A stretch of DNA of 64,000 nucleotides from Hetaerina americana (taxonomy: Eukaryota; Arthropoda; Insecta; Odonata; Calopterygidae): contig JAKTNV010000010.1 of the NCBI GenBank assembly GCA_022747635.1, forward strand, positions 46,500,458 through 46,564,457, given 5' to 3'. The position numbers were made by a program, and so were the translations under genes. Shown here one piece after another: positions 49,231 to 60,752 of this stretch (its first letter is position 1; every line of letters begins with the position of its first letter). Below the pieces are notes generated by a model. That model saw nothing but the letters and a program-made list of their open reading frames with translations. It did no database searches and was not told the DNA's origin.

Positions 49231-50060
49231 TTAGCCCACAGCCCTTTAAGAAAAGAGGGAGCGCATATCAAAACAAGCATGTTTGAAAGTGGCTCCCATT
49301 TCTCCCCCTCCTTTCAACCCCCTTTCGCATTCTTGCTAAGGGTCTTGAAATCCGAATAACTTTGCATTTTTTGGGGGGGCCTTTAAAATATTTAATTATT
49401 TCCAGAAGTAATACGGCGGAACGGGTTGAATAAGGGAAAAGAGAAAGGGAGTGGGTGGAACGGTTGGTGGGCTGGGCCTCGGGGTTCAAGGGGGAGGGGA
49501 GGAAGAGAGAGGAGAGATATAGGGGAGGGGCATAGGGGAGTGGGTAACGGGGACAAGTAGGATAAAGAAGCTATAAAGAACCATAAAAGTGAATTGTAGA
49601 TTGCGTAATTACGGTGCCGCGGTGCACTTGAGCATACACTATTAAAAGTATAACGGCCAGCAGGAAAAGAGGGCTTGGAGGGAGGTAATAAGGAGTAAAA
49701 TATTTCTAGGGTAGGTTTTTTTTTAAGAAAAGGTGGAAGGGTGGTGCGGCTGTGACCATGGGGGCGCGGTGGAGGGGATGTGTGGAGGGAAAGGATGGGA
49801 GAAGGGGTTACAGGAAGAGGAGAGAGGGGGGGGAGAGAATTAAGAAGGTGGGGAAGTGGGATGGTCGAGTCTGAAACATGGACTTGGGCCGAGGAGGATA
49901 AACATAAAAGGAATCCGGATGATAGCGGGAAACGAAAGAGAAGGAGGGCTGGAGGAGAAGAACAATAAAAGAGAAAATAAAAAATACAAAGGAAATGGAA
50001 AAGGAAAGTTATGGCATGGTTAAAAAGAGAAAGAAGAGATAAAGAGAAAACGGAAGTTGG
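49231..50060. other. Purine-rich block
   Basis: About 49420-50060 is strongly G/A-rich on +, with GGAGGGAAAGGATGGGAGAA-like runs. No coding domain was recognised. Confidence 0.6.
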
Positions 50061-51289
50061 CGGCTTGAATGGTGGATAACTGCTAAATAAAACAAGCCGG
50101 GAGTTTTAAGATAAGGTTAAAGGTAAAGGAAATACTAACGAAAAGGGGAGGTTTATGAGTCCTAGAAATAAGTCCAAGGTTTACTAGCAATCTTAATCTA
50201 TTCGAAAAAGTACCTTAATCCAACCATAATATTGGCTGTTATAAAATCATTGTATAACAGTAGATGATTGCATTGGGTTATAAGAGAATTATAATTAATA
50301 GAAGTCATTATTAAGATCATTAAACATATTTGTAGAATACTCTAAAGCCTCTGATGATATTAAATTTAACGATAACCAGTCAATGCACATTGTTTTATTT
50401 TACTTTAAGTTCATTAACACTGATATACTTTTCAACCAATACTTCGTATTAAAATGACCTTAACGGTCAAGACGCTCACGTTTTGCACAATATTAGTTAA
50501 CATTTATCCATCAAATGAGGTGCTAAGTTTTTCTGCCTATAACTTATACGCATAATAATATAAAATGAGTGGATATTGTTTTGTGGCAATCAGTACCGAT
50601 GCTTCATGCACTTAGGCCAACACCCATTGTTTTCTCATTTTTGTCCATTAATGTTCGCATTGAAAATTTAAATGTAGTCCTTTTTCGAGCGACTATTAAC
50701 CTTTAGGTAGAGTGAAGGCATACTATTCAAATACCTGTACATTTAGTGGCGCATAATGACAAGGATTCAGTCATGCCGTTTTTATGGTAGTTCCACTAAG
50801 GAGGTCCAACTAAAAATGAAAGCAGTGTTAGTTAAATAAATACGAAATTTTTAATCTCCTAGGTGCATATAATACTGAGTACAAACTGCATAATGAAGAA
50901 CATAACCTTAATCTAGATTTTCTTAAATTGGACCCTCGGATTAATGGTTCTGTTTTGTGACAACCTTGATTAACCCTGTATGAGAGAAAAAAACGCAATT
51001 TTTCCCGAGATTATATGTTATTACGTGAAGAGTGATCTCGTAGAAAATTTCAAGTGGAATAAAACAATGACCCCCATTCTGGAACCGCTGGGGAGATTGC
51101 GAACGTTTCCCAGGGACTAACCTCCCGTGGAGGTGCATTTAAGGGAAACAAACAGCTCATGAGTAAGAAAGATATGCAGACGAGGGTTTCGAAAAATAAA
51201 AAATGAGATAGAGAGAAAAAGAAAATTAAAGCTTTATTTTATGGAAATGCTCCTTGCAAATCCCACACTGCAGTAAAAAGAAAACACCC
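50061..51289. other. AT-rich intergenic DNA
   Basis: No gene or repeat was recognised. Confidence 0.5.
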
Positions 51290-51780
51290 GCGAAAGAAAA
51301 GACGCGTGGAGGAGGCAGGGGGTCGAGAGGCAGGGAGGTGGGAAGGGTGAGGAAAGTGGGGAGGTGAAAGTCGGGAGGGAAGGGAACGAAATAAGAGAAG
51401 GGAAATAAAAGTGGGAGAGGTATGGAGGGGGTTTCTCGGCAAGGGGGAAATATAAAAGAGGACGAATGTGCGAGAGAGGAAGAGAGGAGAAAGAAAGTGG
51501 GTAGGCCTGCGAGAGTTGCAAGGCGGGGGAGTGTTCTCGTGTTCGGGGGTGCGTGGGTGAGAGGGTGGGGTAAGGGGGTGCGGTGGAAGGAAGAGCAGCG
51601 AAGGGGTTATGTTGGGCAAACGGGGTCCGCGGGGGGGAGGGACAGGGTTCGTCCGAGGGACTGACATGTCGGGAGGGGAGGAAGAGGACCCTTCTTCGGG
51701 ATAAGGGCTCACGACGTGAGAGCTGGGGAGAGGTGAGAGCGTGTGCGAGGGAGGGACAGAGAGGGTTTTTGCCAGAATGC
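51290..51780. other. Purine-rich block
   Basis: Strongly G/A-rich on +. It generates a 193-residue Pro/Ser-rich minus-strand ORF and competing + frames without domains. Confidence 0.6.
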
Positions 51781-52990
51781 TAATTGAAGGCCCTTCCTTT
51801 GTGGGGAAGACGATACGCATGCATCCGTGGAGTCTCCTTCACAGCACTAAGGGGACGCGAGTGAGCGAGGTTCAATTTTAAGAGTGAGCAGACCACGCAC
51901 CCCAGCACTCACATGCAAACCAAGGACACAGTATTCTCCTTTCATCCCCTTCTCCCATCCCTTTTCCAACGAGGCTCGGTGGAAGAGAAGGCACCGATAG
52001 TCATAGTTGTTATATTAGCCTGTCCATCACAAGTTGAGGGTGACGCCGAAGGTTTTTACGACGGTTTTAAGGTTTTTCTTCAGTGGAAGGGAGCTCGAGG
52101 GGAACTTCGATGCCAAACTTTCCCATGGTCCCGAGTGTTGAGTGGGTGTTCACCATGTGTCAGAGGGAACAAAATCACTAAATGTAGAAATGAAAGGATG
52201 GGGTCCAGAAAATTTAACGCTGCTAGACTCCTCTCAGCGCAAGGTAGGTAGAGCTACGGGGACGTAGAATGTCCAAATTTAGACATCGCCGTGAGTGCGA
52301 CGTAAATTGGATGTCGCAAAAGTGTTCGCTTGTCAACTTCGTTAAGTAAATGTATGGCGTAGACCGCAGTTCTCATTGAACTCGCGTTTCAAAATTGCAC
52401 TCACATGGGTACATCTAATTTACATAAAGTATTCCCTAGCCATCTTCATTCAGCTAGTTATTTATTTAACGTCGAGGATCGATAAAACTGGTGCATCTCG
52501 CCTCTAAAATTTACATCATATCGCCATGTATTACATTGCTCAGGGCCCCGACATGTTAATGTAATATCGTGTGAGCATCTCACAACGTAGAACTCTTGAG
52601 GTAGATCCCATAGTGCGGAAGGCTCCTTTCTAACGAGTTCGTCTTCCAAAATACACGCGGGAGGCAAAGTCGTTGCCCTCCCTCATATTCCTACCCTTTT
52701 CCGTGCTTTTTGCCCCGTGGACCTTTTTAGTACCACAGAGACTACGACGCCCCACTCGCAAATATGTCGGCCTTTATGTGCATAGAAAGCCATATTTCTA
52801 CCCATCCCATTTATTTTAAATTGTTTCACATTATTTATGAGACTGCGATTTGGCTGTAAAAACAAGTCATATTTTCTATCCTTACTAAACATATTTCTCA
52901 AATTCAAATACGAGGGCTGATTAATAAAGAATGATGGTATAATATTAACATACATTTACAGATATAAACAACCGCCAAATAGTGAACACC
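51781..52990. other. Intergenic DNA
   Basis: Composition is mixed. The 112-codon ORF at 51913-52251 has no recognisable domain and is probably spurious. Confidence 0.45.
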
Positions 52991-53172
52991 TGTTCATTCA
53001 CGTGGTAATAAATATAAGGAAAAGGGATATGAATAAACATAAAAGAAGAACACAGGAATGGTGAGAAAGGCGGAAACCAGCAGATTACCAGCGTAAAAAA
53101 GCTTTTCTGGCAAAGAAATGAACCACGGATCTTCGATTAGTCGGATGTTAACCGCTTGAGCTATTGAGGATA
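52991..53172 (-). mobile_element. SINE family A, copy 2
   Basis: On the minus strand TATCCTCAATAGCTCAAGCG is the box A region. The box B equivalent is degraded. The body keeps CCTTTCTCACCATTCCTGTG and CCCTTTTCCTTATATTTATT, and the end carries CCACGTGAATGAAC, shared with copies 3 and 4. It is more mutated in the tRNA-like head than copy 1. Unlike copies 1 and 4 it is not flanked by a long (AT)n tract. Confidence 0.75.
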
Positions 53173-54970
53173 CGTAAATTGTAATGAACTCTTGCAGGGG
53201 GTTTATACAACAAAGTTTCTGATTCTTTGGCTAGGATGATGGCGTTCGGGGGCTGTTTTACCCATCGAAGGAGAAATGGTCGAGGACACAAGGGGAAAGG
53301 ATGGTAGGAAAACCAATCATACAACGCTATAAAGAATAGGAACAGTTTCCAGTATTTGGTTGAAAAAGAATTAAGAAAGTTTTTACTATATTTAATATTT
53401 TCCTTGAAATTAATCGACGATATTGTCTCACAATGGCAACAGCTGCGTAAATATTAACTTTTGTGAGAGCGGTGATTGCAGTGGATCCAAATCCAGGTCC
53501 AAATTTTCTTGAAATTGATTTTCTATCCTCTTTAAACATTTTACATCATCTTATTGCTCTGACCTATGACAGAAAAGATTCTGCAGAGGTTTCTTTTAAC
53601 ATTGCATAGACAGCGGCTGATGGTCTTTTTACAGGTGGGTACAAAATTTCAATTCAGTGTGTTTTTCGTCGCTTGTTAAATCCATCGTTGCGAAGGTAGC
53701 ATGTTTCAACCTGCAACGGCTGCCGCAGACGCATTACTAGAGTCAAATCAATCAACCTTGTACCACGTATTAACTACACATTAGGCTAACAATATGATAT
53801 AAATTGGAAATGTTGTAAAACAAATAAGGGGAAAAATGTTTTGTGGTTATTCTCTATTGACGGTTTCTTTAATTGAAGTTTATTACAAAAAAATTATTGA
53901 ATAAATAATGTATCTTTTCCTACCAACATTATGGAGCTTTCTATTTTTATCAGTTCACCACATGATTTTATGTGACATAGTTCACCTTATAAAGGCAGCT
54001 ATGTTTAGTGACAATACATCTTAATTCCTAGAGACTCATGATTTTGAAAAACAATATCCATGACAATTGGCCAGTTATTTTAAATTATGGTTTATATGCT
54101 TCATTAAAATAACCCGGGTATAAAGTAAATCTGTTGTTTCGTTACCTTCGTGATACAAGCATTATCAATACAATATTATACATAAGCTATTTCATCTATG
54201 TTATTATGAATATGTTTCTCAACGCTTAGATATTGAAAGCGTATTCTTAATTCTAATACTACATGCTCGGTGATGACAGAAGATTATTTCCGTGTGAACA
54301 CATTGAAAGAGTAACAGAAAACTGAACTAATTAAAGACATATAAATTACTCCTCCAATCAAAAATTGTGAGTGTCCTTTCTTTGTGTCTCTATATTCTAA
54401 AAATCTACATCTCTGTTTTTATATATTTGTGCGTCGCCGAAGAGCGTTCCATTTTCTATGGTAACAATACTCAAGGTATTTAAAGAATACTTTAAAAAAC
54501 TTGCAAAATACACTTGTGGCTGTTCAAGAAAGTGGCCAAGATGCATGTGACAATTCGTGGGTAATCTGCATTTACGTAGGAATTCGAGAGCGCGAAGGAA
54601 GGCTGGAGGTAAATCTGGTCTGGAAATTAGCATGCCCTTTAATCTATGCTACTAAGAGGTCCGAAGTTTAACGTCCTTTACGGCAGAAGGTATCTTCGGA
54701 AGTACTACGGAGCGCTAAATTAGCAATTGGGACGACACTAAAAATTCTTTAGAGGGATTTCAAACCAAGTCTTCCGATTGTATAGCCAATACTTAAACTG
54801 CCACCGTATTTCAATTCCTGTGAAATGTTTTGCTGACTTTCTGTTCGACCACAAATTTAGACATGTATTTTTAATTTTAATTTACAAGCAAGTAAAACAT
54901 TTTGTACAGCCCAACTGATTTGAGGTACGACCGTTTTTATTATTTACGTGATATAATTCGGTATTATGTA
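53173..54970. other. AT-rich intergenic DNA
   Basis: No gene or repeat was recognised. Confidence 0.5.
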
Positions 54971-54972
54971 TA

Positions 54973-55519
54973 CAGGGTTCGTCCGGAAAATAAGTGTACT
55001 GAGCTCAGGAAAAAAAATTTATTACACTTTTACATATCTTAAGCTAATATTCCTCAAAATAGGACCCTTGTGACTCGATACACTTGTTCCAGCGGTGTTC
55101 CCATTCCTGGAACGCTCCCGCGAAGGCATCATCGGGAACCTCTCGAAGACTCGTCGTCGACCTCTTCTCTGCCCTCCACGAACATCTTGTGCCGCCGAAA
55201 GATCATGTTTCTGGACATAGCTGACTCCCCGTAAGCGTGGTTAATCATACCGATAGTTTCGGTAGACGATTTCCCAAGCTTTACCGCAAATTTGATGGAA
55301 TAACGCTGCTCCAAAAACTTCGGCATCGCGTTCCGTGACGTGGGTCGAAGCGTGGAGGTTCGCGTTAACAGAGCTCCTCACTACACCACAGCTAAGAGCC
55401 GACTGCCTTTTTCAGCGTCGCTTGCCATCATACCCCCCTCCAATCGAGCGGTGCTGGGCGCGTCTGGAGCGGTGCGCCCAGCCCAGAAGTCAGTACACTT
55501 ATTTTCCGGACGAACCCTG
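54973..55519 (-). mobile_element. mariner deletion derivative, 547 bp
   Basis: Perfect 30-bp terminal inverted repeats beginning CAGGGTTCGTCCGG lie at 54973-55002 and 55490-55519. TA lies on both sides (54971-54972 and 55520-55521), the Tc1/mariner target duplication. Inside, the minus strand keeps the first 65 or so codons of a mariner transposase and, in another frame, its last 30 or so. A full mariner is about 1.3 kb, so about 0.75 kb of the catalytic middle is gone. It could only move with a transposase supplied elsewhere. The perfect repeats suggest fairly recent activity. Confidence 0.95.
55079..55326 (-). pseudogene. mariner transposase remnant (N- and C-terminal ends only)
   Basis: The frame from 55326 reads MPKFLEQRYSIKFAVKLGKS then TETIGMINHAYGESAMSRN. 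This is the first helix-turn-helix of the paired-like DNA-binding domain of mariner transposases, ending near EVDDESSRG. The joined sequence then continues in a different frame with FAGAFQEWEHRWNKCIES and GSYFEEY, the C-terminal tail that in mariners follows the last catalytic aspartate. The second helix-turn-helix and the whole DD34D catalytic core are deleted. The family cuts and pastes at TA sites; this copy encodes no nuclease. Confidence 0.92.
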
Positions 55520-55574
55520 TATTCACTTACCAACACCTTCAAACACGAAAATCTATCTACGTAAATGCGAACAA

Positions 55575-55757
55575 ATCATCATTCACATGGATAAATATAT
55601 AAGGAAAAGGAGTAGGAACACATATTAAAGACAAACACAGGAGTGGTGAGAAAGGTGGAGTCGAGCAGATCACTAGTGCAAAAATATCCTTGACAGGGAC
55701 TTGAACACCGAATCTTTCGGCTTGGCGGGCCGATGCTCTAACCCCGTGAGCTATGAT
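55575..55757 (-). mobile_element. SINE family A, copy 3
   Basis: On the minus strand box A appears as ATAGCTCACGGGGTTAGAGC and box B as CGGTGTTCAAGTCCCTGTC. The body matches copy 1 (CCTTTCTCACCACTCCTGTG, CCTTTTCCTTATATATTTAT) and the end shares CCATGTGAATGATG with the other copies. It lies about 55 bases from the mariner derivative, with no overlap. Confidence 0.8.
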
Positions 55758-56027
55758 ATAAATTATTTTATTCAAATGAAAAAAGAATGCTGCAGAGTTT
55801 GTTTGCATCATGCTTTACATGAGCTCACAGATTATATAGGACATGATTCCCTTTATATATGCGCATGTTTCAGGTCGTTGCGTTCACCCAGCGTATTTCG
55901 AGAAGCGGAAATATGGAGACATGTTCTAGGGCTGTGACGATGCTGTTTTTAAGTCTACTGTATATCGATGGGTAGTAAAATTTCGTGGTTGCCAAACTGG
56001 AAAAGTCATAATTGTTCCTCGCCTCTT

Positions 56028-56442
<415 letters not shown>

Positions 56443-56542
56443 TTTTAGGTAATCTACCGGTTAAGGTAGGTTTTTGGATGGACGCAACTACCAAACAAAT
56501 ATTTTATTACCCCTAACAAAACACAAAATCCATCATCCTACT

Positions 56543-57286
56543 CTATATCAGGTCCCTCTTCATCTCTGAGTACTTTCTTCCTCCCTTCATCCCGTCCAAC
56601 ATCCCCATCCTGTTCCTTCCCTTTCCTCTCTTGCCCAACATTCTACCCTCTATCACAGTCTTCAACATCCCACTGCCGGTCAACACCCCCTTCATCCACT
56701 TTTCCTGCCTCCACAGGATTTCTCCCAACAAACCCCTCTCTTCGCCCACCATACCAAGTACTTCCTCGTCTGTTTTCTTCTCTGTCCATTTCACCTTCTC
56801 CATTCTTCTCCACTCCCACATTTCAAAAGCCTCCAATCTACGTCTATCCTCCTGCTTCAATGACCACGTTTCCGCACCGTACATAGCTACGCTCCATATC
56901 AAAGTTTTTACGAGTCTTTTCTTAACATCCTTACTCAGAGTCCCCGTCATCAACTCCCTCCTCCTTGTGAAAGCCTCTTTGCCTAGCGCAATTCCTCTCC
57001 TTACGTCCCTACTACTTTGACCGTGTTGGTCCAAAACACTACCGAGATACGTAAACTGTTCTACCTGCTCTAGTTTTTGCCCTCCTATTTTAATGTTGAG
57101 CTTGGCCTTTTTCTTTCTAGAAAATCTCATAACCATTGTTTTATTAATATTGATTCTCATCCCATACCTGTCGCACTGAATTTCCAATTCACTAAGCAAT
57201 GCTTGCAGCCCCTTGGCTGACTGACAAACTAAAGCTTGGTCATCAGCAAACCTAACTGATTTTATGAATTCCCCGCCCACCTTCAT
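56543..57286 (-). pseudogene. LINE ORF2, RT palm end and C-terminal region
   Basis: The frame starts MKVGGEFIKSVRFADDQALV, containing the FADD catalytic box of the reverse transcriptase (residues 13-16). It continues with NINKTMVMRFSRK and FTYLGSVLDQHG (the thumb-side GxxxT/YLG block), WSVAMYGAETWSLKQEDRRR, and WRRMEKVKWTEKKTDEEVL. The C-terminal GKRGKGRNRMGMLDGMK resembles the KRGRGRPR-type tail of RTE-related proteins. It is separated from the upstream RT part by a single-base frame change at about 57290-57300. Length and motif order are otherwise normal. Confidence 0.88.
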
Positions 57287-57293
57287 TCCTACC

Positions 57294-58292
57294 TCAAGTT
57301 CTTCCCATGCACAGGTTGAACAGCAACGGTGATAATGGGCAAGCCTGCCTTACACCTCTTCCTAACACTGCCCAACCGGACTCCCCGTTCCCCACTCGCA
57401 CCTGAGCAGTCTGAGACATGTACAGGTTGCGGATTAGCCTCCTTTCCCTCCAATCTATTCCTATTTTCTGCAATATACTCATTAGTTTTTCCCAATTCAC
57501 TCTATCAAACGCTTTTTCGAAATCTACGAAACAGGCAAATACCTCCTGGTTGTGTTCTATATTCCTCTCGATTAATAATCTCATTACTGCAATGGCATCA
57601 CGCGTACCTCTCCCTTTCCTAAACCCAAACTGATCATCCCCTAAGTAATCATTTGCTCTACTCTCTATCCTTTTGTTTATGATCCTGAGAACAACTTTAG
57701 CTGCGTGGGATATCAAACTTATTGTCCTATAGTCCTCACATGACGTGGCCTTTACCTTTTTCGGAATAGGAACTAAAACTGATCTCACAAAGTCTTCCGG
57801 CCAGATTCCCTCCTTATAAATACTACGGATCAGCCCATATAGCCTCTTCCTCCCACATTTTCCTAAGCATTTTAAAAGTTCCACGGGAATGTTATCTACC
57901 CCCACGGCCTTATTTAGTTTCATCTCCCTTAATACCCTTCCTATCTCATTGTCTAGTATGCCTGGATCTAAGCTGTCCTCCTCTACGTCATTTTCTTTTT
58001 CAATGTCTAACTTTGTTGGTCTGAGTTCTTTACCATACAGTTCTTCTGTATACTCCTTCCATCTCTCTTGGATCTTTCCTGCGTCAACTATTACCTTACC
58101 CGCCTTATCTCTAACTGTTAGCATAGCTCTTCCTTTCTTACTTCCCGATAACGATTTAACTTTGCCGTATAGCGCACCGATTTCACCCTTCCTCTGAAGA
58201 CTCTCCATATCCTCGCACTGCGTCTTCCACCATGCTTCTTTTGCTTTATTTGTTACCCGCCTCAATTTATTGTTCAATTCTTTGTACTTCAT
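57294..58292 (-). pseudogene. LINE ORF2, RT fingers and palm
   Basis: A 332-codon open frame. The linker WWKTQCEDMES is followed by RT motifs NKAVGVDNIPVELLK, SCEDYRTISLISHAAKVVLR and FGFRKGRGTRDAIAVMRLLI. VFACFVDFEKAFDRVNWEKL carries the first catalytic aspartate, and RQACPLSPLLFNL is the GxxQGxxLSP-type block with C for G. It then shifts frame and ends in CMGRT. The second catalytic block (FADD) is in the next frame downstream. The protein would reverse-transcribe the element RNA at the nicked target. Confidence 0.9.
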
Positions 58293-58309
58293 TTTGCCTA
58301 ATTCTGTAT

Positions 58310-58721
58310 TTATATTCTTCCATATTCGCCGCTCATCATCTTTGTAATCATCTCATCCGTGATCCATGGTTTCCTAGTCCTTTTAGCGTTAACGGTTCCA
58401 ATAGTGTCTTTTGCGGCTTTAGACAACCCTTTCTTGATCATTTCCCATTTTTCTTCGATAGTACTAAGCCCTTTGCCATCCTCTATGATTTTCTCTACCG
58501 CCTGTTTGTATTCCTTCCTTTTCAACCCATTTAATGCTTCTACATTCCATTTTCTAACTCGCCGCCCATGCCTTATCTTTTTGAAACGTACGCTACATTT
58601 CATAACAACTAAATTGTGGTCTGAGTCCGCATCCGCTCCCGGGAAGCTGTGGGAATTTTTCACACTGTTCCTAAACCTGTGTCTAACCAGGATATAATCT
58701 AGCTGATACCTTTCTGAGTCA

Positions 58722-58722
<1 letters not shown>
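58310..58722 (-). pseudogene. LINE ORF2, AP-endonuclease C-terminal part
   Basis: The frame enters from the (AT)n tract at about 58722 and reads GDSERYQLDYILVRHRFRNS then ADADSDHNLVVMKCSVRFKK. QLDYILV and SDHNLVV are the last two conserved blocks of the LINE apurinic endonuclease. KRTRKPWITDEMITKM follows at the linker to RT. A frame change near 58330 separates it from the RT frame. The first 150 or so residues of the nuclease, with the catalytic Glu, are missing; the microsatellite begins exactly where they should be. Confidence 0.85.

Positions 58723-58782
<60 letters not shown>
58723..58782. repeat. (AT)n microsatellite inside the LINE
   Basis: A 60-bp alternating AT tract lies between the endonuclease C-terminal part and the upstream sequence. 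It either replaced the deleted nuclease segment or marks a 5'-truncation junction. Confidence 0.92.
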
Positions 58783-58786
<4 letters not shown>

Positions 58787-59169
58787 CATATACCACATAA
58801 ATAAACACATGCCCATACATACAAACACATACATATCTACACAAACGCAAACATTTGACATGCTTCTGTGTGTATACAGACGCATACAGGTGCATGTGAC
58901 CATTAACACTGTGAAAGCATAGAAAGGAAGGCTAGGTCCACAGATATTAGGAGTAAGATACTAGCAATGTAGCAATGTAAAATGATGAAATGTGAGAAAT
59001 TATAGATTAGGGTTGAAATTGAACGGACGAAGTGTGTCCGGCACCGAGTGGGTATCGGACATCAACCTACCAGAGTTCTGGCCGTAGCCAGAGGCTCTCG
59101 GGGTGTTTGAAGCCCTTGATGCAAGGATTGCGAGGAGGGGGTATCGATGATGTGAGCGGTGGAAGGAAG
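58783..59169 (-). other. Spacer between ORF1 and ORF2 remnants
   Basis: The first 100 or so bases are CA/TA-rich. Around 58925-58965 the minus strand can be read as YLTPNICGPS, which loosely resembles the TLNIRGL-type start of a LINE endonuclease. If so, only the extreme start of the nuclease survives on this side. This reading is weak. Confidence 0.3.
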
Positions 59170-59960
59170 GGTGAAAGATGATCCCTCCTCATTTGACGGT
59201 ATCACGGTGACGGGGGCCGAAGGTCGTGTGAGACAAGGCGATAGGGGGAACCGACGGGAGCAGCCGGGGTGGCACCCTCGATGAGTAGCAGTGACTGCGC
59301 CCTCTCCTCCACAGCCACCTTGGGCTCGTCCAACTCCACGGCGGCGATAGGGATGGAGGCCATCGCCTTTGCCTCTGCATAGCTCTTCCCTCCCTGATTC
59401 CGAGGGCAGGTCTTGTGCTCGTGGCCTTCTTGGTTTCAGCGGGCGTAAGTGCTGCGCGGACCCTCATAGATGATGATGCCCCAGTTGCCGCCGATGTGGA
59501 GGTACGAGCGGATATTTCTCTATACCGTCATGTGCACCACCCTGGTGCCTATAAGTACACGCGCCATCATGTCACCTTCCCACCTTTTCTCCCACAAGCG
59601 ATGGTTTTAACCAAAACATTGGAGTTTGCTTGTTATGTTTTCCAACGGGGTCTCCACGGGGATATAAAGAACCCTAACATTACACGGACTGCCGGAAGTC
59701 TCGCCAGCATTTATTGTCGTCCTCTGGCCAATTAAAGACGGAAACGGCTGTTTCCGCGGAGTAATGTCTAGAAGTCATTGCAGCTTCGGTTGCCAACTTC
59801 AGGAATAACATATGGCGGTTGTATCCAAATTGAATCGCCACTATCTCTTCGGGTGTGAGGCCCAGCGACTCTAACGTGAAGAGGTGGACCTACAACAGGG
59901 TAGGGGGCTTCGCCTTCTGGTCAACTTTCAAGGCGAGTGTGTTTAAGCGGCGCACGGCCA
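59170..59960 (-). pseudogene. LINE-type ORF1 with zinc-knuckle remnant
   Basis: On the minus strand, across frames: LALKVDQKAKPPTLL, then VHLFTLESLGLTPEEIVAIQ and FGYNRHMLFLKLATEAAMTS (59910-59780). Next come DMMARVLIGTRVVHMTV, RSYLHIGGNWGIIIYEGP and GHEHKTCPRNQGGKSYAEAK (to about 59380). This follows the layout of gag-like ORF1 proteins of arthropod LINEs: an N-terminal RRM-like region, then a CCHC knuckle (here only GHxxxxC is intact; the first two Cys are lost), then a disordered tail. At least two stops or frame changes are present. It has the same orientation as the LINE at 56.4-58.7 kb and lies just upstream, so it is probably ORF1 of the same element. Confidence 0.65.
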
Positions 59961-60389
59961 TTAACAAACAAATTAAGTTCAGTACACCTGGACGTAGAAG
60001 GAAAGCCCACCAAAAGAACGAGCACTCTAAATGGAAAAAAGCACTCGTGTACCCTCCCTCCCCGCTACAAGTACCCGACGGTAGCCAACAAAAAGGAGCA
60101 TACATCTACACCAGGATTTAAGGTCAGTCTTGAACCAGTAGACAAAACGAAAGCAAGGCCTCTCCTGGGGAAGAAAGTCAGGATTCTAAGCTAAAGCTTC
60201 TAGAAGAACAAGGTAGTCAAACGACGCTCGAAAAAAACAATATCGGACCATCGATTTCCGAGAGAGAATCCGGCAAAGCCACTCTCCAAATCTCGGCGCC
60301 CGATGCCCCTGTCGCCGGCGAAAACAGACACTCGGTAGAAACAGGCACGCCCTAGCTATCGAGGAAATGTAATTTACACCAAAATTTTC
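59961..60389. other. GC-richer sequence of uncertain origin
   Basis: Both strands have open frames. The + frame at about 60140-60354 reads ESKASPGEESQDSKLKLLEE and onward to a stop at 60354, and looks like a disordered tail. The minus frame is open too. It is possibly the 5' region of the ORF1 element or a rearranged piece of another copy. A short inverted scrap of the SINE-A 5' end (AGCTATCGAGGA) is at about 60355-60366. Confidence 0.3.
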
Positions 60390-60547
60390 AGGTAGGTTTA
60401 TACCACCAAGTGCTCGACAAGTCGAAAGATTTGGTGTTCAAGTCCCGGGCAAGGATATATTCTCTTTCCTTTTACCCCTACCACTCCTGTATTTGTTTTT
60501 ATGTGTCCCTATCCCTTTTACTTATATTTATATCCATGTGAATACCA
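60390..60547 (+). mobile_element. SINE family A, copy 4 (plus strand)
   Basis: Box B region TTGGTGTTCAAGTCCCGGGC is well kept and box A is degraded. The body matches the other copies (CTACCACTCCTGTATTTG, CCCTATCCCTTTTACTTATA, ATCCATGTGAAT). It ends in (CA)n then (AT)n at 60548-60617, i.e. a microsatellite at the SINE 3' end as in copy 1. Confidence 0.78.
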
Positions 60548-60548
60548 T

Positions 60549-60617
<69 letters not shown>
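60548..60617. repeat. (CA)n-(AT)n microsatellite
   Basis: CA repeats to about 60564 pass into alternating AT to 60617. It lies at the 3' end of SINE-A copy 4 and may be its expanded tail. Confidence 0.92.
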
Positions 60618-60626
<9 letters not shown>

Positions 60627-60752
60627 TGTTTATATATATACACATACATACACACATATATAAGTATATTTATACATGTATGTATAAAAAAGTTTGGTGA
60701 AATCTACACAGTTTTTTTCTTAATTCCTCAACTGGCGATTTCGCGAGGTTGA

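Larger units (their letters stand above)
56447..58722 (-). mobile_element. Non-LTR retrotransposon (RTE/CR1-like), 3' portion
   Basis: On the minus strand this contains the end of an AP-endonuclease, a nearly complete reverse transcriptase, a C-terminal region and a 3' UTR (56542-56447). It then runs into T/A-rich sequence and the (AT)n array. A 5'-truncated copy of its 3' end lies at 21865-22170 with an (AAT)n tail. The clade is uncertain: the RT and C-terminal blocks look RTE-like, whereas the zinc-knuckle ORF1 upstream (59170-59960) would suit other clades. Only two frame changes were noticed, so it is much younger than the CR1-like copy at 31-34 kb. Confidence 0.85.

Noticed and set aside
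51239..51820. 193-codon Pro/Ser-rich minus-strand ORF
   Set aside because: Antisense of a purine-rich block, with competing open frames and no domain.
59855..60354. Plus-strand gene opposite the ORF1 remnant
   Set aside because: The recognisable ORF1 blocks are on the minus strand. The + frames lack conserved motifs, though the 60140-60354 frame remains unexplained.
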